This document shows, piece after piece, positions 1-9,638 of a stretch of DNA of 64,000 nt. The notes under the pieces were generated by a model. It saw only the letters and a program-made list of their open reading frames with translations, did no database searches and was not told where the DNA came from. The stretch spans positions 310,001-374,000 of the forward strand of contig NZ_JALHLS010000002.1 of the NCBI RefSeq assembly GCF_022844445.1. The letters run 5' to 3'. Position numbers and translations under genes: made by a program. Every line of letters begins with the position of its first letter. Positions within the stretch are counted from its first letter, which is position 1. The stretch comes from Hyphomonas sp. GTDB lineage: Bacteria > Pseudomonadota > Alphaproteobacteria > Caulobacterales > Hyphomonadaceae.

Positions 1-3000
1 GGCAGGGTTGCTCGCTGACTATGACCAGGCCGCGCATGATCCCCATAATGTGAGCGCCGGCATTTCCGCTGAGGACGAGTGGTGGAAGCGGCTGCAGGAG
101 ATGATCGCGGCGGCGGACGTGATGGTGTTCCTCGTATCGCCGGATTCTGCGGCGAGTACTGTGTGCGACGAGGAGATCGCGTACGCTAGGGCGCTGGGCA
201 AGCGGATCATCGCGGTGCAGGCGCGGCCAGTGGATTTCGCCAAGGCGCCGCCGCGCCTGTCGGCGCTGAATGTGCGCATCAACTTTTCAGAGACCGGGCC
301 GGGCTTTGACGCAGCGCTGGCGGAACTGGTTTCGGCGCTGGCGATGAATGTCGGCTGGCACCGGGAAGGGCGCAAGTATATGGCCCGGGTGCAGGAATGG
401 GATACGCGCGGGCGGCCGCGCAGCCTTCTGCTGCGCGAGGGCGCGGTGGAGGAGGCCGAGCGCTGGGCAGTGTCGCGCCCGCGCAACGAGCCGGAGCCCG
501 GTGAGCTGTTCCTCGCGTGGATTGCGGCGGGCCGGGAGCAGATCAGGCGGGATGCCGTGCGGCGTGCCTTCTGGCGGCGGGTGACGGCCGTCTTTGTGCT
601 GACAACCCTGATTGCGACGCTGGCGGGTGCGTGGTTCGTCGTCAACGGGCAGAGAAATCTTGGTCGCAGCGAGAGCCTGATGCTGGCGCGGACCTCCGAC
701 CAGTTCTACAATCAAGGCGATCACCTGCGCGCGCTGAAGCTGGCGATCCTTGCTTCTCGGGAAAGTTTTCTCGATCCGTCAACGGATGAAGCGAGAGTTG
801 CTTTTGCGAGAAGCGCGCAGGCGCTGACCCACCAGGTATCGGTGCGCCAGGTCCAGCCAGGCGGCGGGGCGGGCGACTCCATCATCTCGGCGTTCTGGAT
901 AAGTCCGGAACACGACCGGATGGTGACAACCAACTACATGGATCTGACCTTCGTCTGGGACATGAGGACGGGTGCGCAGCTCGGCGAAACGCTGGCGCTC
1001 AGCGGGAGTATGGACAATCAGCATCTCGAAACCGCCGAGAGCGGACGGCATTTCGTTGTCTGGGATCATCTCGGCGCACATATCCTTTCGCTGGAGGACG
1101 GGACGAGGGTTGGCGGCCTGCTCGGCATCGAAGAAGGCGAAACGGGTCATCTGACGACTGTCGCGCTGTCGGCGGACGGGCGGCGGGTGGCGACAGGCGC
1201 GCAGGGCAGCGAGGTGAGGGTCTATGATGTGGCGAGCGGACAGAAGCTGACGGAACTTCCCGCTCGGCTGGAGGGCGTGCCTTCAGTACGCCTGTCGGCG
1301 GATGGCGAAAAGCTGCTGGCTGTCTATACCGGGCGGGCTGTCCTCGCGGACGCCGGCACCGGGGCGATCTTGAGCGGCCCATTCGATACAGAGGGCCCCC
1401 TGTATCATGATGGGTTTCTGTCACCTGACGGCCGCCGGGCCGTATTGCAACTCGGCTCAGGCGATATTGAAATCTGGAATACCGACACGGGCGAGCGGAT
1501 GACCCGCACCCGGCAATCGGACGGCTATGTCGAGCGCGCGGTATTCATGACTGCGGCGCCGCGGATCGTGACGGTTTCGGCTTCGGGCATTGTTGAAATC
1601 TGGGATTCCGAGACCGGCGCGATGCTTGGAGAGCCGATCCGCACGGAAGGCTGGTCCGGCGCCGTTCAGGTCAATCCGGGTGACACGCAATTTTTGACCC
1701 GGACTTACATGGCCGGCCTCCAGCTCTGGGACGTGTCCACCGGCGAGGGTCTCCTGGAAATCAACGACGAGATGCCGGCGTGGGACGGCATGATCCGCAA
1801 TCCGCGCCGCAAATCCTTCATCGCTTGGGATGGCAACCAGATTGCAGAACTGTTCACCGGCCAGGGCCGGATCGAAAGCCAGCCGATCGTGTACGAACAT
1901 CCCGGATTCGTACAGACTGTAACCCTGTCTCCCGATGGGCGCCTGGCCTTGACGTCGAACGAGGTAGAGGAAGCCCGCCTCTGGGACCTCGTGACCGGGG
2001 TGCAGATTGCAGGGCCTTTCCGGCACACGAACGCCGTCGTACCGGCGCGGTTCATCAATGACCAGAGCTTCGTGACCCTGGACGAGGATACGGCATCGGT
2101 GTGGACAGTACCGCACGCGCGGCGGATCGCGTTCACCGGCGAAACGGACCTCGGTGAGTTCGTGATGGGAAAGCTGTCGCCGGACGGCGAACGTCTGTTG
2201 ATGTGGAATGATGCGGGGCGTGCCGTGTTGAGGGACACCAGCACCGGTAGGCAGGTCGGCCGCGAGATTCTGCTCGGCAACGCAGGAGACTGGGGCGCCG
2301 CGTTTGACCCTGCATCGTCGCTGATGCTGACCTGGTTCGAGGGCGCCGCGCAGGTCACTGATTCTGCGACCGGAGAGGTGCGCGAGGGCTTACTTGAGCA
2401 CGATTTGCCGCTTCGGGATGCAGCGTTTGCCCTGGGCGGGCGCCGGTTGGTAACCCTGAGCGGCGAGAACACGATTACCCTCTGGAACGCGGAAACGTTG
2501 ACGAGAATCCGGGATTTCGAAACGGCGATGTACCAGGATGGCATGCCGCCCATCCAACCCGTCCTCGGGCGGATGGTTATACTGGATGACGAGGCGGGCC
2601 AGTTGTATGATCTGGAGACGGGCAGCGAAGCGGGCGCCCCGATGGAAGTCGCGCAGGCGCCGGCGGGCGAGCCGGAGGCAAGCTTTGAGGGCGTGCCTCT
2701 GCGGGCGCGGTTCAGTCCGGATGGCAGCCGGCTTGTCGTTTACAGCCTGCATCATGCCGGTCTGTTTTCATCTTCAGACGCAGCAGGGATAGGTGAGGAT
2801 TTCGCGTCGGACCGCGAGTTTTATCTCGCGGAGTTCACGCCTGTCGCAGGACAGGTAGCCCTTCTTGGCGAACGCGGGGTCACCTTCGCTGATCTCAACA
2901 CCGGCGCCATGGCAGGCAGGGAACTCGCTCACCCCGACATTGTATCCGGCCTCTGGTATTCTCCGGATGGCAGCCAGATCGTGACCGTGGCGGACGACCG

Positions 3001-3505
3001 GATGCTCCGTTTCTGGGATGCCCGGACCGGCGAAGCCCTGGGCAAACCGATCGTGCTCGCAGTCGTGGAGCAGGAGGTTATCTATTCGGACGATGGACGC
3101 AGCCTGGTCGCGATTGAGGCGAGCGGTTTTGTCCGCGTGATCGATACGGCGACGATCTCGTTGCTCTACAGCTGGTACGGGAGTTTCACGCACGGCGACA
3201 TGGTATGGCAGCAGGACGCCGGGCGGCTGATGGTTTGGGACAATGAGCGCCAGCTGATCTCGCTGGACCTGACCGATGCTGGCCGGTTGGATGCCCTGAC
3301 GGAGGACGTGCAGGCCGTGTGCGGGTCGAAGTTGCAGGGAATGCACTCGCCGCGCGGGCAGCCTTTCGTGCGCGAGATCGACGAGGCCACGACGTTTGCC
3401 GCACCGATCCTTCGTGGGCGGGAGGGGGAGGATGTGTGCACGCCTCCTTTGGCGCCTTGGTGGGAGCGTGCGGCCGGGGCAGTGTTTGGCTGGGCGTTCC
3501 GGTGA
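1..3505 (+). CDS. TIR domain-TM-WD40 repeat protein (5' partial)
   Basis: The reading frame is open to the left edge, so the start lies outside the window; the first possible in-window start is a TTG at 8. The N-terminus is a TIR domain lacking about its first 20-30 residues. It keeps the S-P-D-S-A-A-S-x-x-C-x-x-E-I signature, with the putative NADase glutamate about 56 residues from the TTG. A linker with GWHREG and RPRNEPEPGELFL resembles that of other bacterial TIR-WD40 proteins. One hydrophobic helix (about residues 192-212) follows several arginines, which predicts an N-in topology. The remaining 900 or so residues are degenerate WD40 blades with repeated [IVL]W-D/N-x-x-T-G motifs, enough for two propellers. 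If the topology is right, the TIR is cytoplasmic and the propellers periplasmic. Bacterial TIR domains commonly hydrolyse or cyclise NAD+; activity here is inferred. Confidence 0.85.
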   Translation, partial: AGLLADYDQAAHDPHNVSAGISAEDEWWKRLQEMIAAADVMVFLVSPDSAASTVCDEEIAYARALGKRIIAVQARPVDFAKAPPRLSALNVRINFSETGPGFDAALAELVSALAMNVGWHREGRKYMARVQEWDTRGRPRSLLLREGAVEEAERWAVSRPRNEPEPGELFLAWIAAGREQIRRDAVRRAFWRRVTAVFVLTTLIATLAGAWFVVNGQRNLGRSESLMLARTSDQFYNQGDHLRALKLAILASRESFLDPSTDEARVAFARSAQALTHQVSVRQVQPGGGAGDSIISAFWISPEHDRMVTTNYMDLTFVWDMRTGAQLGETLALSGSMDNQHLETAESGRHFVVWDHLGAHILSLEDGTRVGGLLGIEEGETGHLTTVALSADGRRVATGAQGSEVRVYDVASGQKLTELPARLEGVPSVRLSADGEKLLAVYTGRAVLADAGTGAILSGPFDTEGPLYHDGFLSPDGRRAVLQLGSGDIEIWNTDTGERMTRTRQSDGYVERAVFMTAAPRIVTVSASGIVEIWDSETGAMLGEPIRTEGWSGAVQVNPGDTQFLTRTYMAGLQLWDVSTGEGLLEINDEMPAWDGMIRNPRRKSFIAWDGNQIAELFTGQGRIESQPIVYEHPGFVQTVTLSPDGRLALTSNEVEEARLWDLVTGVQIAGPFRHTNAVVPARFINDQSFVTLDEDTASVWTVPHARRIAFTGETDLGEFVMGKLSPDGERLLMWNDAGRAVLRDTSTGRQVGREILLGNAGDWGAAFDPASSLMLTWFEGAAQVTDSATGEVREGLLEHDLPLRDAAFALGGRRLVTLSGENTITLWNAETLTRIRDFETAMYQDGMPPIQPVLGRMVILDDEAGQLYDLETGSEAGAPMEVAQAPAGEPEASFEGVPLRARFSPDGSRLVVYSLHHAGLFSSSDAAGIGEDFASDREFYLAEFTPVAGQVALLGERGVTFADLNTGAMAGRELAHPDIVSGLWYSPDGSQIVTVADDRMLRFWDARTGEALGKPIVLAVVEQEVIYSDDGRSLVAIEASGFVRVIDTATISLLYSWYGSFTHGDMVWQQDAGRLMVWDNERQLISLDLTDAGRLDALTEDVQAVCGSKLQGMHSPRGQPFVREIDEATTFAAPILRGREGEDVCTPPLAPWWERAAGAVFGWAFR

Positions 3506-3557
3506 GACGTCGAACCTGTCTCGCTTGGTAGAGAAAGTTTGGTTATGAGATGTTCCG

Positions 3558-4610
3558 ATGGCTGATGTTTTTCTCTCGTATGCGCGGATGGACCGGGCGT
3601 TGGCCGAGAAGGTGAAGGCGGGGCTGGATGCGGCCGGGCTGAGCGTGTTCTTTGACGTGGAGGGGCTGGACGGAGGCGATGTGTTTCCGGACGTGCTGGA
3701 CCGCGAGGTGAAGGGCGCGGGCGCGGTGGTCAGCCTCTGGTCGCAGCATTCGCTGAGCCGGCCCTGGGTGAAGCAGGAATGCTCCATCGGGCTGAAGCGC
3801 AAATGCCTCATTCCGCTGGCGATCGAGCGGCTGGGGGAGCTGGATGTGCCGGTCGCGTTCGAAGGGTTGCAGCAGATCGACTTTACGGGATTTCACGGGC
3901 GCACGGACGGGGCGGAGTGGCAGAAGCTGATGCGGGCGCTGGCACGCACGCTGGGGCGGCCGGATCTGGCTGAAGCGGCAGCGGCTGCCCCTGCACGGGC
4001 GGCTGCGGCGGCGCCGGCGCGGAAGGGGCCGTGGCCGGCCTGGCCAAAGCTGGTGGCGGGCATGGCGGGCGCGGCGGCGGTGATTGCGGTGGTGGGGTTT
4101 GGATACCGGATGCTGGCGCCGGATGAGGCGGCCACTCAGGCGGCGGAGATGGCGGAGGTGCCGGCCACGGGTGTGCCCGAAGTGGGGGCGGAGCCTGATG
4201 CAGCGCAAGCCGAGGCACCGGCGGCGCCGTCCCAAGGCGCGACGTTTGCGGATGATGGCTGCGGCGATGCGGTAGCTCTGGTCTATTTCGACTTCGACAA
4301 GACCAACCTGACGCCGGAGGCCATATCCGTGCTGGAAGGGGCGCTGCGGCGAAGCTTTGGGTGCCAGTTGCTGGAGGTGCGGATCGAGGCGCATGATGAT
4401 CTGCTTAACAGCCCGTCCTATGCGGAAGGCGTGTCGCAGCGGCGGGCGGACACGGTGGCGCAGTGGCTGACAGCGCAGGGCGTGGAGGAAATGCGGATCA
4501 CGCGGATCGGGTATGGCTCCTCGCAGCCGCTGGCGCCCGGTGTGAAGTCGCCCTTCAACCGGCGGGCGGATGTGGTGTTTGATTATGAGGCGCCGGCGCC
4601 CGCTGAGTAA
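3558..4610 (+). CDS. TIR domain-TM-OmpA peptidoglycan-binding fusion protein
   Basis: This is a complete 350-residue protein. Residues 1-130 form a TIR domain beginning DVFLSYARMD, with the S-L-S-x-x-W-x-x-x-E motif and the candidate catalytic glutamate at E74. An Ala/Pro-rich stretch leads to one transmembrane helix (about 160-185). A second Ala/Pro/Glu linker follows, then an OmpA-family C-terminal domain (about 230-345) with YFDFDKTNLTPEA, RRADTVAQWL, GYGSSQP and NRRAD motifs. The OmpA fold binds the diaminopimelate of peptidoglycan. The layout therefore predicts a cytoplasmic TIR joined through the inner membrane to the cell wall. It starts 52 bases after the TIR-WD40 gene, same strand, so co-transcription is likely. 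The pairing of TIR with OmpA is unusual. Domain calls are confident; biological role is unknown. Confidence 0.88.
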   Translation: MADVFLSYARMDRALAEKVKAGLDAAGLSVFFDVEGLDGGDVFPDVLDREVKGAGAVVSLWSQHSLSRPWVKQECSIGLKRKCLIPLAIERLGELDVPVAFEGLQQIDFTGFHGRTDGAEWQKLMRALARTLGRPDLAEAAAAAPARAAAAAPARKGPWPAWPKLVAGMAGAAAVIAVVGFGYRMLAPDEAATQAAEMAEVPATGVPEVGAEPDAAQAEAPAAPSQGATFADDGCGDAVALVYFDFDKTNLTPEAISVLEGALRRSFGCQLLEVRIEAHDDLLNSPSYAEGVSQRRADTVAQWLTAQGVEEMRITRIGYGSSQPLAPGVKSPFNRRADVVFDYEAPAPAE

Positions 4611-4659
4611 AGCGGATCCGGTCTGCAGCGGGCGCCGCATGAACCCGCTTCCCTGAAGG

Positions 4660-4691
4660 CGCTGATTAACATAACGTTTCGGCGATCAGCG
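4660..4691. promoter_or_regulatory. inverted repeat upstream of the protease/YkuD-like gene
   Basis: Perfect 7-base arms CGCTGAT and ATCAGCG flank an 18-base AT-richer centre containing ATTAACATAACG. The site lies in the 98-base gap before the ATG at 4709. It could be an operator or a weak terminator of the TIR-OmpA gene. No T-run follows, so an operator is slightly favoured. Function is not established. Confidence 0.3.
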
Positions 4692-4708
4692 AGCCGGAGC
4701 GGGACACT

Positions 4709-7700
4709 ATGGCGAAGCGCAAGACGGGGGCAGAAGCCCAGGCGGAGCAAGGCGATAGCGGGTTCGACTGGAAGTCGATCCTGGTCAAGGCGCCCGTGCC
4801 GCCGCGCCGTCTATCGCTCACGCCCGCGCAGGGCTCGCCGGTGGTGTCGCGTGAGATTGCCGCCCATTCGGACGTGTACCTCTCGATCAGCGTGCTGTCC
4901 TTCTATCACCCGGAGGCGCGCAAGGGGCTGACCAAACAGGTGCCGCTGATCTTTGCGGATGCGACCTGGCGCCGGCCGACGGATACGGACCTGCCACAGG
5001 TGGCCGTGATGGGGCCGAACCCGGAAGCGCACCCCAACATGAAGTCGCACGGCACCTATGCCTTCGGCGGGCGGACCTTCTTCGGGCCTGAGCGGTTTGA
5101 CGGGTCGGTTGACATCAATATCGGGTTGCACCTGTTCAAGTCGAACGCGGCAGGGCGCAAGCTGGTGGACGTGGCGCGCGCAGGATCCAAGCTGTTGCCG
5201 AAAGGCGAGATGCTGATCCTCGGCGGGATCGCGGGCGCGGGCATCGACGGGGCGCTCAAGGGCATCAAGGAATTGCTGCCGGACAAGCAGACGCCTTGGA
5301 TTGTCGGCGTGATCCTGAGCCTTGCGGCGACGGGCAACGAGACGTTCACGACAGGCACCTGGGCGGCGATTGCCGGCGGCGGGACGGACCCGGGCGAGGT
5401 ATACTTCGACGCGCACGAGAGCCTGCTGCGTGATGCCAAGGGCAAGCCGCTGCAGCGGGCGTATATCGTCTATTCGATCGACGCGACGGACACCAATCCG
5501 GACCGGCTGCGCATCGGCACGATTCCGAAGGCGCGCGAGCGGCTGCGGCAGGCGCACATGAGCGGGGCGGATGTTTCGGATGCGAAACTGCGCGAGCTGT
5601 TCCGGCAGTTCTGCGGTGAGGTGGAGCTGTCCGACGAGCTGACGCAGCGGGACCGGGACGAGATCATTGCCGATGCGAAGGAACGTTTCACGCGGCTGAT
5701 GAAGCAGCGCGAGAGCTTCAACTATGCCGACGATGCGACGCTGTTCCCGGCCAAAGATGTCTCGCCCTTAGCAGTTTCGGAATCGGCGTCCCGGGCGATC
5801 ATGGACGGCGCGCAGGTGTCGGCGCAGACCGAGGCGGCGATTGATGCCTCGCTGGAGGGCCTCGCCAATCCGGACAGGCTGGCGGATGAGGGGGTTAGCG
5901 AGCTGGTGAGCCAGCTCTACACGGCGGTAGAGGATTATGCGGCGCTGGTACGCAGCAATCCGGAACTTTACCGCGCGCAGCTGCGCGGTGTTGCCAAGAA
6001 GCTCCGTGACCGCAGGGAGTTCAAGGCGCTGATCGGGCTGGCGACGGCGGTGCGGGACGGCGGTGTGGAGATCGGCTGGCTGCACTATTTCGGCGCGGCG
6101 GCGGACGTGGAACTGAATGGTGTCCCGAGCCTGGCGGATCTCGCGCGGGCGGAGGCGGGCGATCCGCTGCCGCCGATGGTGGCCGAGGCTTTCCTGACGA
6201 AGGCGGTCCAGCTGGCGGGCAAGGATTTCGAGAATGATCCGGGCTTGCTCTCCGATTGCCTCGGTCTGCAGGGGCGGATCTGGAAACAGAGGGCAGTGCG
6301 CGCGAAGGACGTGAACGATGCGACACGGCTTGCCTTTGAACGGGCTTATGCGTTCTACATGCAGGGCATGGCCGCGACGATGCAGGCGGCGGAGCCGGAC
6401 CCCGAATTCCATCAGGTGAACCTCCTTGGGCTGATGAAATCGGCAGAGACGCGCGGTATAACGCTGGGCAAGAAGGCGGACGCAGCGAAATGGGCGCGTG
6501 GCATCCTGAAGGGCGTGAAGAAGGGCGGATCGAAATCCGACTGGGAACTGGCGAACGCGGGCGACGCTGCTCTGTACCTTGGCCGAGAGGCCGAGGCAGT
6601 TGGTCATTATACGGCCTATCTGGAGAAGGCGAAGACGAAGCCCTTTGCGCTGAATGCGACGCGGCGGCAGCTGGTCGAGGTCTGGGGGATTGAGCCGAAG
6701 GGCAATGGCGAGCTGAGCCATATCGTCCGGCAGATGGCGCAGCTGTCGATGCGCTCAATGGCGACAGTGTCACTGACCATCGACGAGATTGAGGCGATGG
6801 CCGAGACGGCGGGTCCGGAAGCCGGTGAGTTGGAGGCGCTGCTGGACGGCGTCAAGGCTATTCCGGCGGCGGACATACGCACCGTCCTGAAGCTGTCGCA
6901 ATCGGTGGGCAAGGTGTGTGCGCCGAACGGGCGGCCCGTGGGAACGGGGTTCCTGCTGCACGGGCGGCATGTTCATCCGGCCCTGGCGAACGAGTACGTG
7001 TTCATCACCAATGACCATGTCGTTTGCGACGTGAAAAGCTATGGCGGCGCGTCAATCAAGTCGGCTGAGGCGTGCATCTTCTTTGAGGATCTGAAACCGG
7101 ATGACGTCTACCAGGTTACGGAAATCTTCTGGCGCTCAGACAGCAAGGCGCATGACTGCGCGATCCTGCGCCTGCACAAGCAGCCGGAAGGGTTGACGGC
7201 GGAACTGGAGGTACAGGACTCGCTGCCGCTGCGCTACAGCACCGAGGCCGGGCAGGCGGACAAGGATGCGCCGTCGCGCGCGCCGCGCGTGTTTATCGTA
7301 GGCCACCCGAATGGGCGGGGTCTCGAGATCACGTTCGAGCACAATTACATCATCGATCATGAGCTGAAAAACCCGGCCGCGAAGGCGACGCCGCAGCCTG
7401 TGCGTATCCATTACCGTGCCCCGACCGAGCCAGGCAATTCCGGCAGCCCCGTGCTGAGCGCTGCGTCGCTGAAGCTGATCGGCCTGCATCATTCGACCAC
7501 GGATGAGCCGCTCGGCCGGTCGCTGAAGACCAACGAAAGCTACAAGGCGAACGAGGGCCTTTGGATCCAGGCGATAATTGCGGCAGTGCGGGCGGAGAAG
7601 GCGAATGTGCCGGAGGCGCCGAAGCCGGTTATCCCGCAGCCAGCGCCTGCACCTGCACCTGCTCCTGCTCCTGCTCCTGCTCCTGTGGCAGCGCCGGTGG

Positions 7701-8986
7701 CGGTCGCGGCGGCGCCTGCTGCGGCGCCGGTTGCGCCGGTGCGTGTTGAGGTTGTGCCCGAGGATGATGCGGCCTTCTACGAGAACATGGACGGGCGGCG
7801 CGATACAGCCGAGACCGGCTATGAAAGCATGGGGCTGCACGCCCTGGAATCTGGAAGTGTTGCGCCTTTCAGCGCACTGAATCCGAAGCCGAAAGCCAAG
7901 TGGCCGGCGCTGGCAGATCATCCGGACACGAAGCATCTCGCGCACCTCCCGATCGACCTGAACAATGGCATGAGCTTTCAGTTCAGCGGCGCAGTGCTTC
8001 GCCAGGCGTTGGCTTTTGCCGCGACGCCGGTGGGCGAGACCTGGAGCCGGCGTGTACTGTTCGGCATTCGCGGCGCCGCGTCCAAGGCCGTGCCGCGCGA
8101 AGGCGCGCCGCCGGAATTTGTCGAGCGACTGCCGATTGCCGAGACCGATCCGAACCATGTGGGCTATAATTGCGTAATGGGCGTGTGGGACCGCGAGACC
8201 GACCGTATCTGGGTTTGCCCGGGATCGACAGTGCCGGCAGTGGGCTACCTCTGGAACGCGGTTCAGGAGACAGCCAGCGGGCAGTTGGGCGACGGCGCCA
8301 ATATGCTGCCGCCCGGTGTCTACCAGCATACAGTGGGCACGCATGCGGATGGTGGAAAAACCCGACAGCCAGGCGCGTTCCGGCAGAAATCCCGCCTGTG
8401 CGTGATGCGGCTGGCAAGCCCCGAGCTGAGCTTCCGGAGCGGGAATGTGCGCTGGGACACAACGACGGATTCCGGCAAGGACATCAAGATCTGGGACAAT
8501 ATCCATGCGGGGCTGGTCGCGCGGCCGAACTGGGGCGCGGAGCATTATTCGGCAGGATGCCAGGTGGTGAAGGGGTCAGTCATGACGCCGGCGACGCGGG
8601 ATACCCCGACGGGCTATTGGGCGAGTTTCCGGATGGCGGCAGGCCTTGCGCCGAAGCCGGAAGTTTCCTCCGTAGGCGGCGGGGCGTATACGGTGAAGAC
8701 GGACGAGGACGGCCAGGTGTTCACCTATGTGCTGATGACGGCGCGCGAGCTGCGCCTTGCCTCCGAGCATCTCGGTGCAGCGGGGGGCGATCCGCGGTTC
8801 CTGAAACTGCGGCGCGGCAGTCAGGGTGACACGGTGAAGATGTTGCAGGCGGCGCTGGGCGTGACCGCCGATGGCGACTTCGGATACCAGACGCAGCGCG
8901 CGCTGATTGCAAAGCAGCTGGAGATGACCGGTGAAGCGGACGGCGTCGTGACGGCGGCGAATGCGGCGGCGTTCGGGCTGGCGTGA
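4709..8986 (+). CDS. large multidomain protein: TRAFs-binding/TPR-like region, trypsin-like protease, YkuD-like segment, PG-binding domain
   Basis: A 1425-residue protein with no signal peptide. Residues 1-330 are unrecognised and include a glycine-rich, possibly membrane-interacting stretch. Residues about 390-680 are helical and resemble the TRAFs-binding/tetratricopeptide region found in bacterial TIR and protease loci (moderate confidence). Residues about 735-950 are a trypsin-like S1 domain with triad H770 (ITNDHV), D816 (AHDCAIL) and S911 (GNSGSP). A Pro-Ala linker follows (about 975-1015). Residues about 1030-1350 include H1266 followed 14 residues later by S-A-G-C (C1284), resembling the H-X14-17-S-x-G-C core of YkuD L,D-transpeptidases. 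The C-terminus (about 1358-1425) is a PG_binding_1 domain (LRRGSQGDTV...ADGDFGYQTQ). Upstream TIR genes and the wall-binding ends suggest a joint function. Cellular location is uncertain. Confidence 0.8.
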   Translation: MAKRKTGAEAQAEQGDSGFDWKSILVKAPVPPRRLSLTPAQGSPVVSREIAAHSDVYLSISVLSFYHPEARKGLTKQVPLIFADATWRRPTDTDLPQVAVMGPNPEAHPNMKSHGTYAFGGRTFFGPERFDGSVDINIGLHLFKSNAAGRKLVDVARAGSKLLPKGEMLILGGIAGAGIDGALKGIKELLPDKQTPWIVGVILSLAATGNETFTTGTWAAIAGGGTDPGEVYFDAHESLLRDAKGKPLQRAYIVYSIDATDTNPDRLRIGTIPKARERLRQAHMSGADVSDAKLRELFRQFCGEVELSDELTQRDRDEIIADAKERFTRLMKQRESFNYADDATLFPAKDVSPLAVSESASRAIMDGAQVSAQTEAAIDASLEGLANPDRLADEGVSELVSQLYTAVEDYAALVRSNPELYRAQLRGVAKKLRDRREFKALIGLATAVRDGGVEIGWLHYFGAAADVELNGVPSLADLARAEAGDPLPPMVAEAFLTKAVQLAGKDFENDPGLLSDCLGLQGRIWKQRAVRAKDVNDATRLAFERAYAFYMQGMAATMQAAEPDPEFHQVNLLGLMKSAETRGITLGKKADAAKWARGILKGVKKGGSKSDWELANAGDAALYLGREAEAVGHYTAYLEKAKTKPFALNATRRQLVEVWGIEPKGNGELSHIVRQMAQLSMRSMATVSLTIDEIEAMAETAGPEAGELEALLDGVKAIPAADIRTVLKLSQSVGKVCAPNGRPVGTGFLLHGRHVHPALANEYVFITNDHVVCDVKSYGGASIKSAEACIFFEDLKPDDVYQVTEIFWRSDSKAHDCAILRLHKQPEGLTAELEVQDSLPLRYSTEAGQADKDAPSRAPRVFIVGHPNGRGLEITFEHNYIIDHELKNPAAKATPQPVRIHYRAPTEPGNSGSPVLSAASLKLIGLHHSTTDEPLGRSLKTNESYKANEGLWIQAIIAAVRAEKANVPEAPKPVIPQPAPAPAPAPAPAPAPVAAPVAVAAAPAAAPVAPVRVEVVPEDDAAFYENMDGRRDTAETGYESMGLHALESGSVAPFSALNPKPKAKWPALADHPDTKHLAHLPIDLNNGMSFQFSGAVLRQALAFAATPVGETWSRRVLFGIRGAASKAVPREGAPPEFVERLPIAETDPNHVGYNCVMGVWDRETDRIWVCPGSTVPAVGYLWNAVQETASGQLGDGANMLPPGVYQHTVGTHADGGKTRQPGAFRQKSRLCVMRLASPELSFRSGNVRWDTTTDSGKDIKIWDNIHAGLVARPNWGAEHYSAGCQVVKGSVMTPATRDTPTGYWASFRMAAGLAPKPEVSSVGGGAYTVKTDEDGQVFTYVLMTARELRLASEHLGAAGGDPRFLKLRRGSQGDTVKMLQAALGVTADGDFGYQTQRALIAKQLEMTGEADGVVTAANAAAFGLA
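7647..7686 (+). repeat. in-frame hexanucleotide tandem repeat encoding an Ala-Pro linker
   Basis: Tandem CTGCAC and CTGCTC units lie inside the protease gene and encode alternating Ala-Pro. Because the unit is six bases, copy-number change would alter linker length without shifting frame. It separates the trypsin-like domain from the YkuD-like half. Confidence 0.7.
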
Positions 8987-9010
8987 CGCAGGCGATAGGG
9001 AGAGGGCGCG

Positions 9011-9607
9011 ATGCCGTTCATTGACAGGTCTGCGGGAACTGAGGGCCTTGAGGCACTTGGCGAGGAGGGGTTGGAAGCCGTTCGCCGCGCGACGCATGTG
9101 GGGAAGAATGAAGTGCGCCGCTACATGGTCGCGGTGGCGATCCTGTCGGACATGGAAAAGCAGGGGCGCACGCTCGCAGTGGTGACGCGGCCTTATGCTT
9201 ATGTGCATCCAATTTACGGTGCGGAGGTGAAGGTGGAAGTGCCACTGGGCTTTGTCACCGACTTTGCGTCGATCCCGTCCTTCTTCCATTTCATCGTTCA
9301 GCCGTTCGGGCGTCATGCGCCGGCGGCAGTATTGCATGACTATCTCTATGCCATCGGGCAGAAGAAGGCGCGGCGGCTGGCGGACCGGCTGTTCCTGAAT
9401 GCGATGAAGGATGCCGGCGTGCCGGCGCTGCGGCGCTCGTTGATGTACCGGATGGTGCGCTTCTTTGGCGGCGGCGGGTATGGTCTGCAGAATGACTGGT
9501 CGTTCGTGGACATTGAGACGGGCGAGCCGGTGAACGCGCCGTATGGCAATGCAGACATCAGTTGGGCGCCGCCGAAACCGAAGCGCGGAAAGAAGCCGGA
9601 AGGATAG
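9011..9607 (+). CDS. DUF1353 family protein
   Basis: A 198-residue protein starting 24 bases after the large protease gene, with GGGAGAGGG just before the ATG, so probably the same operon. Residues 75-155 match DUF1353: LGFVTDFASIPSFFHF, then AAVLHDYLYAIG, then ADRLFLNAMKDAGV, and a final RMVRFFGGGGYG. DUF1353 proteins are small, often phage-associated and of unknown biochemistry; the conserved Asp/His pattern (TDFAS, LHDYLY) hints at a metal or catalytic site. The N-terminal 50 residues are extra relative to the core domain. No membrane segment is visible. Confidence 0.8.
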   Translation: MPFIDRSAGTEGLEALGEEGLEAVRRATHVGKNEVRRYMVAVAILSDMEKQGRTLAVVTRPYAYVHPIYGAEVKVEVPLGFVTDFASIPSFFHFIVQPFGRHAPAAVLHDYLYAIGQKKARRLADRLFLNAMKDAGVPALRRSLMYRMVRFFGGGGYGLQNDWSFVDIETGEPVNAPYGNADISWAPPKPKRGKKPEG

Positions 9608-9638
9608 TCTGGACGCCGAGCGACGCGGCGTGCGGGCG

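Noticed and set aside
4660-4691. XerCD/dif-like site in ATTAACATAACG
   Set aside because: Only one half-site partly matches TTATGTTAA on the minus strand and the other half does not match. The sequence is instead part of a simple dyad.
7647-7686. Phase-variation switch in the Ala-Pro repeat
   Set aside because: The unit is six bases, so copy-number changes cannot shift the frame. It only affects linker length.
7136-8545. Minus-strand 469-residue open frame inside the protease gene
   Set aside because: It is antisense to clear protein motifs. Its translation is Arg/His-rich with no domain and no ribosome binding site. High GC makes such frames frequent.
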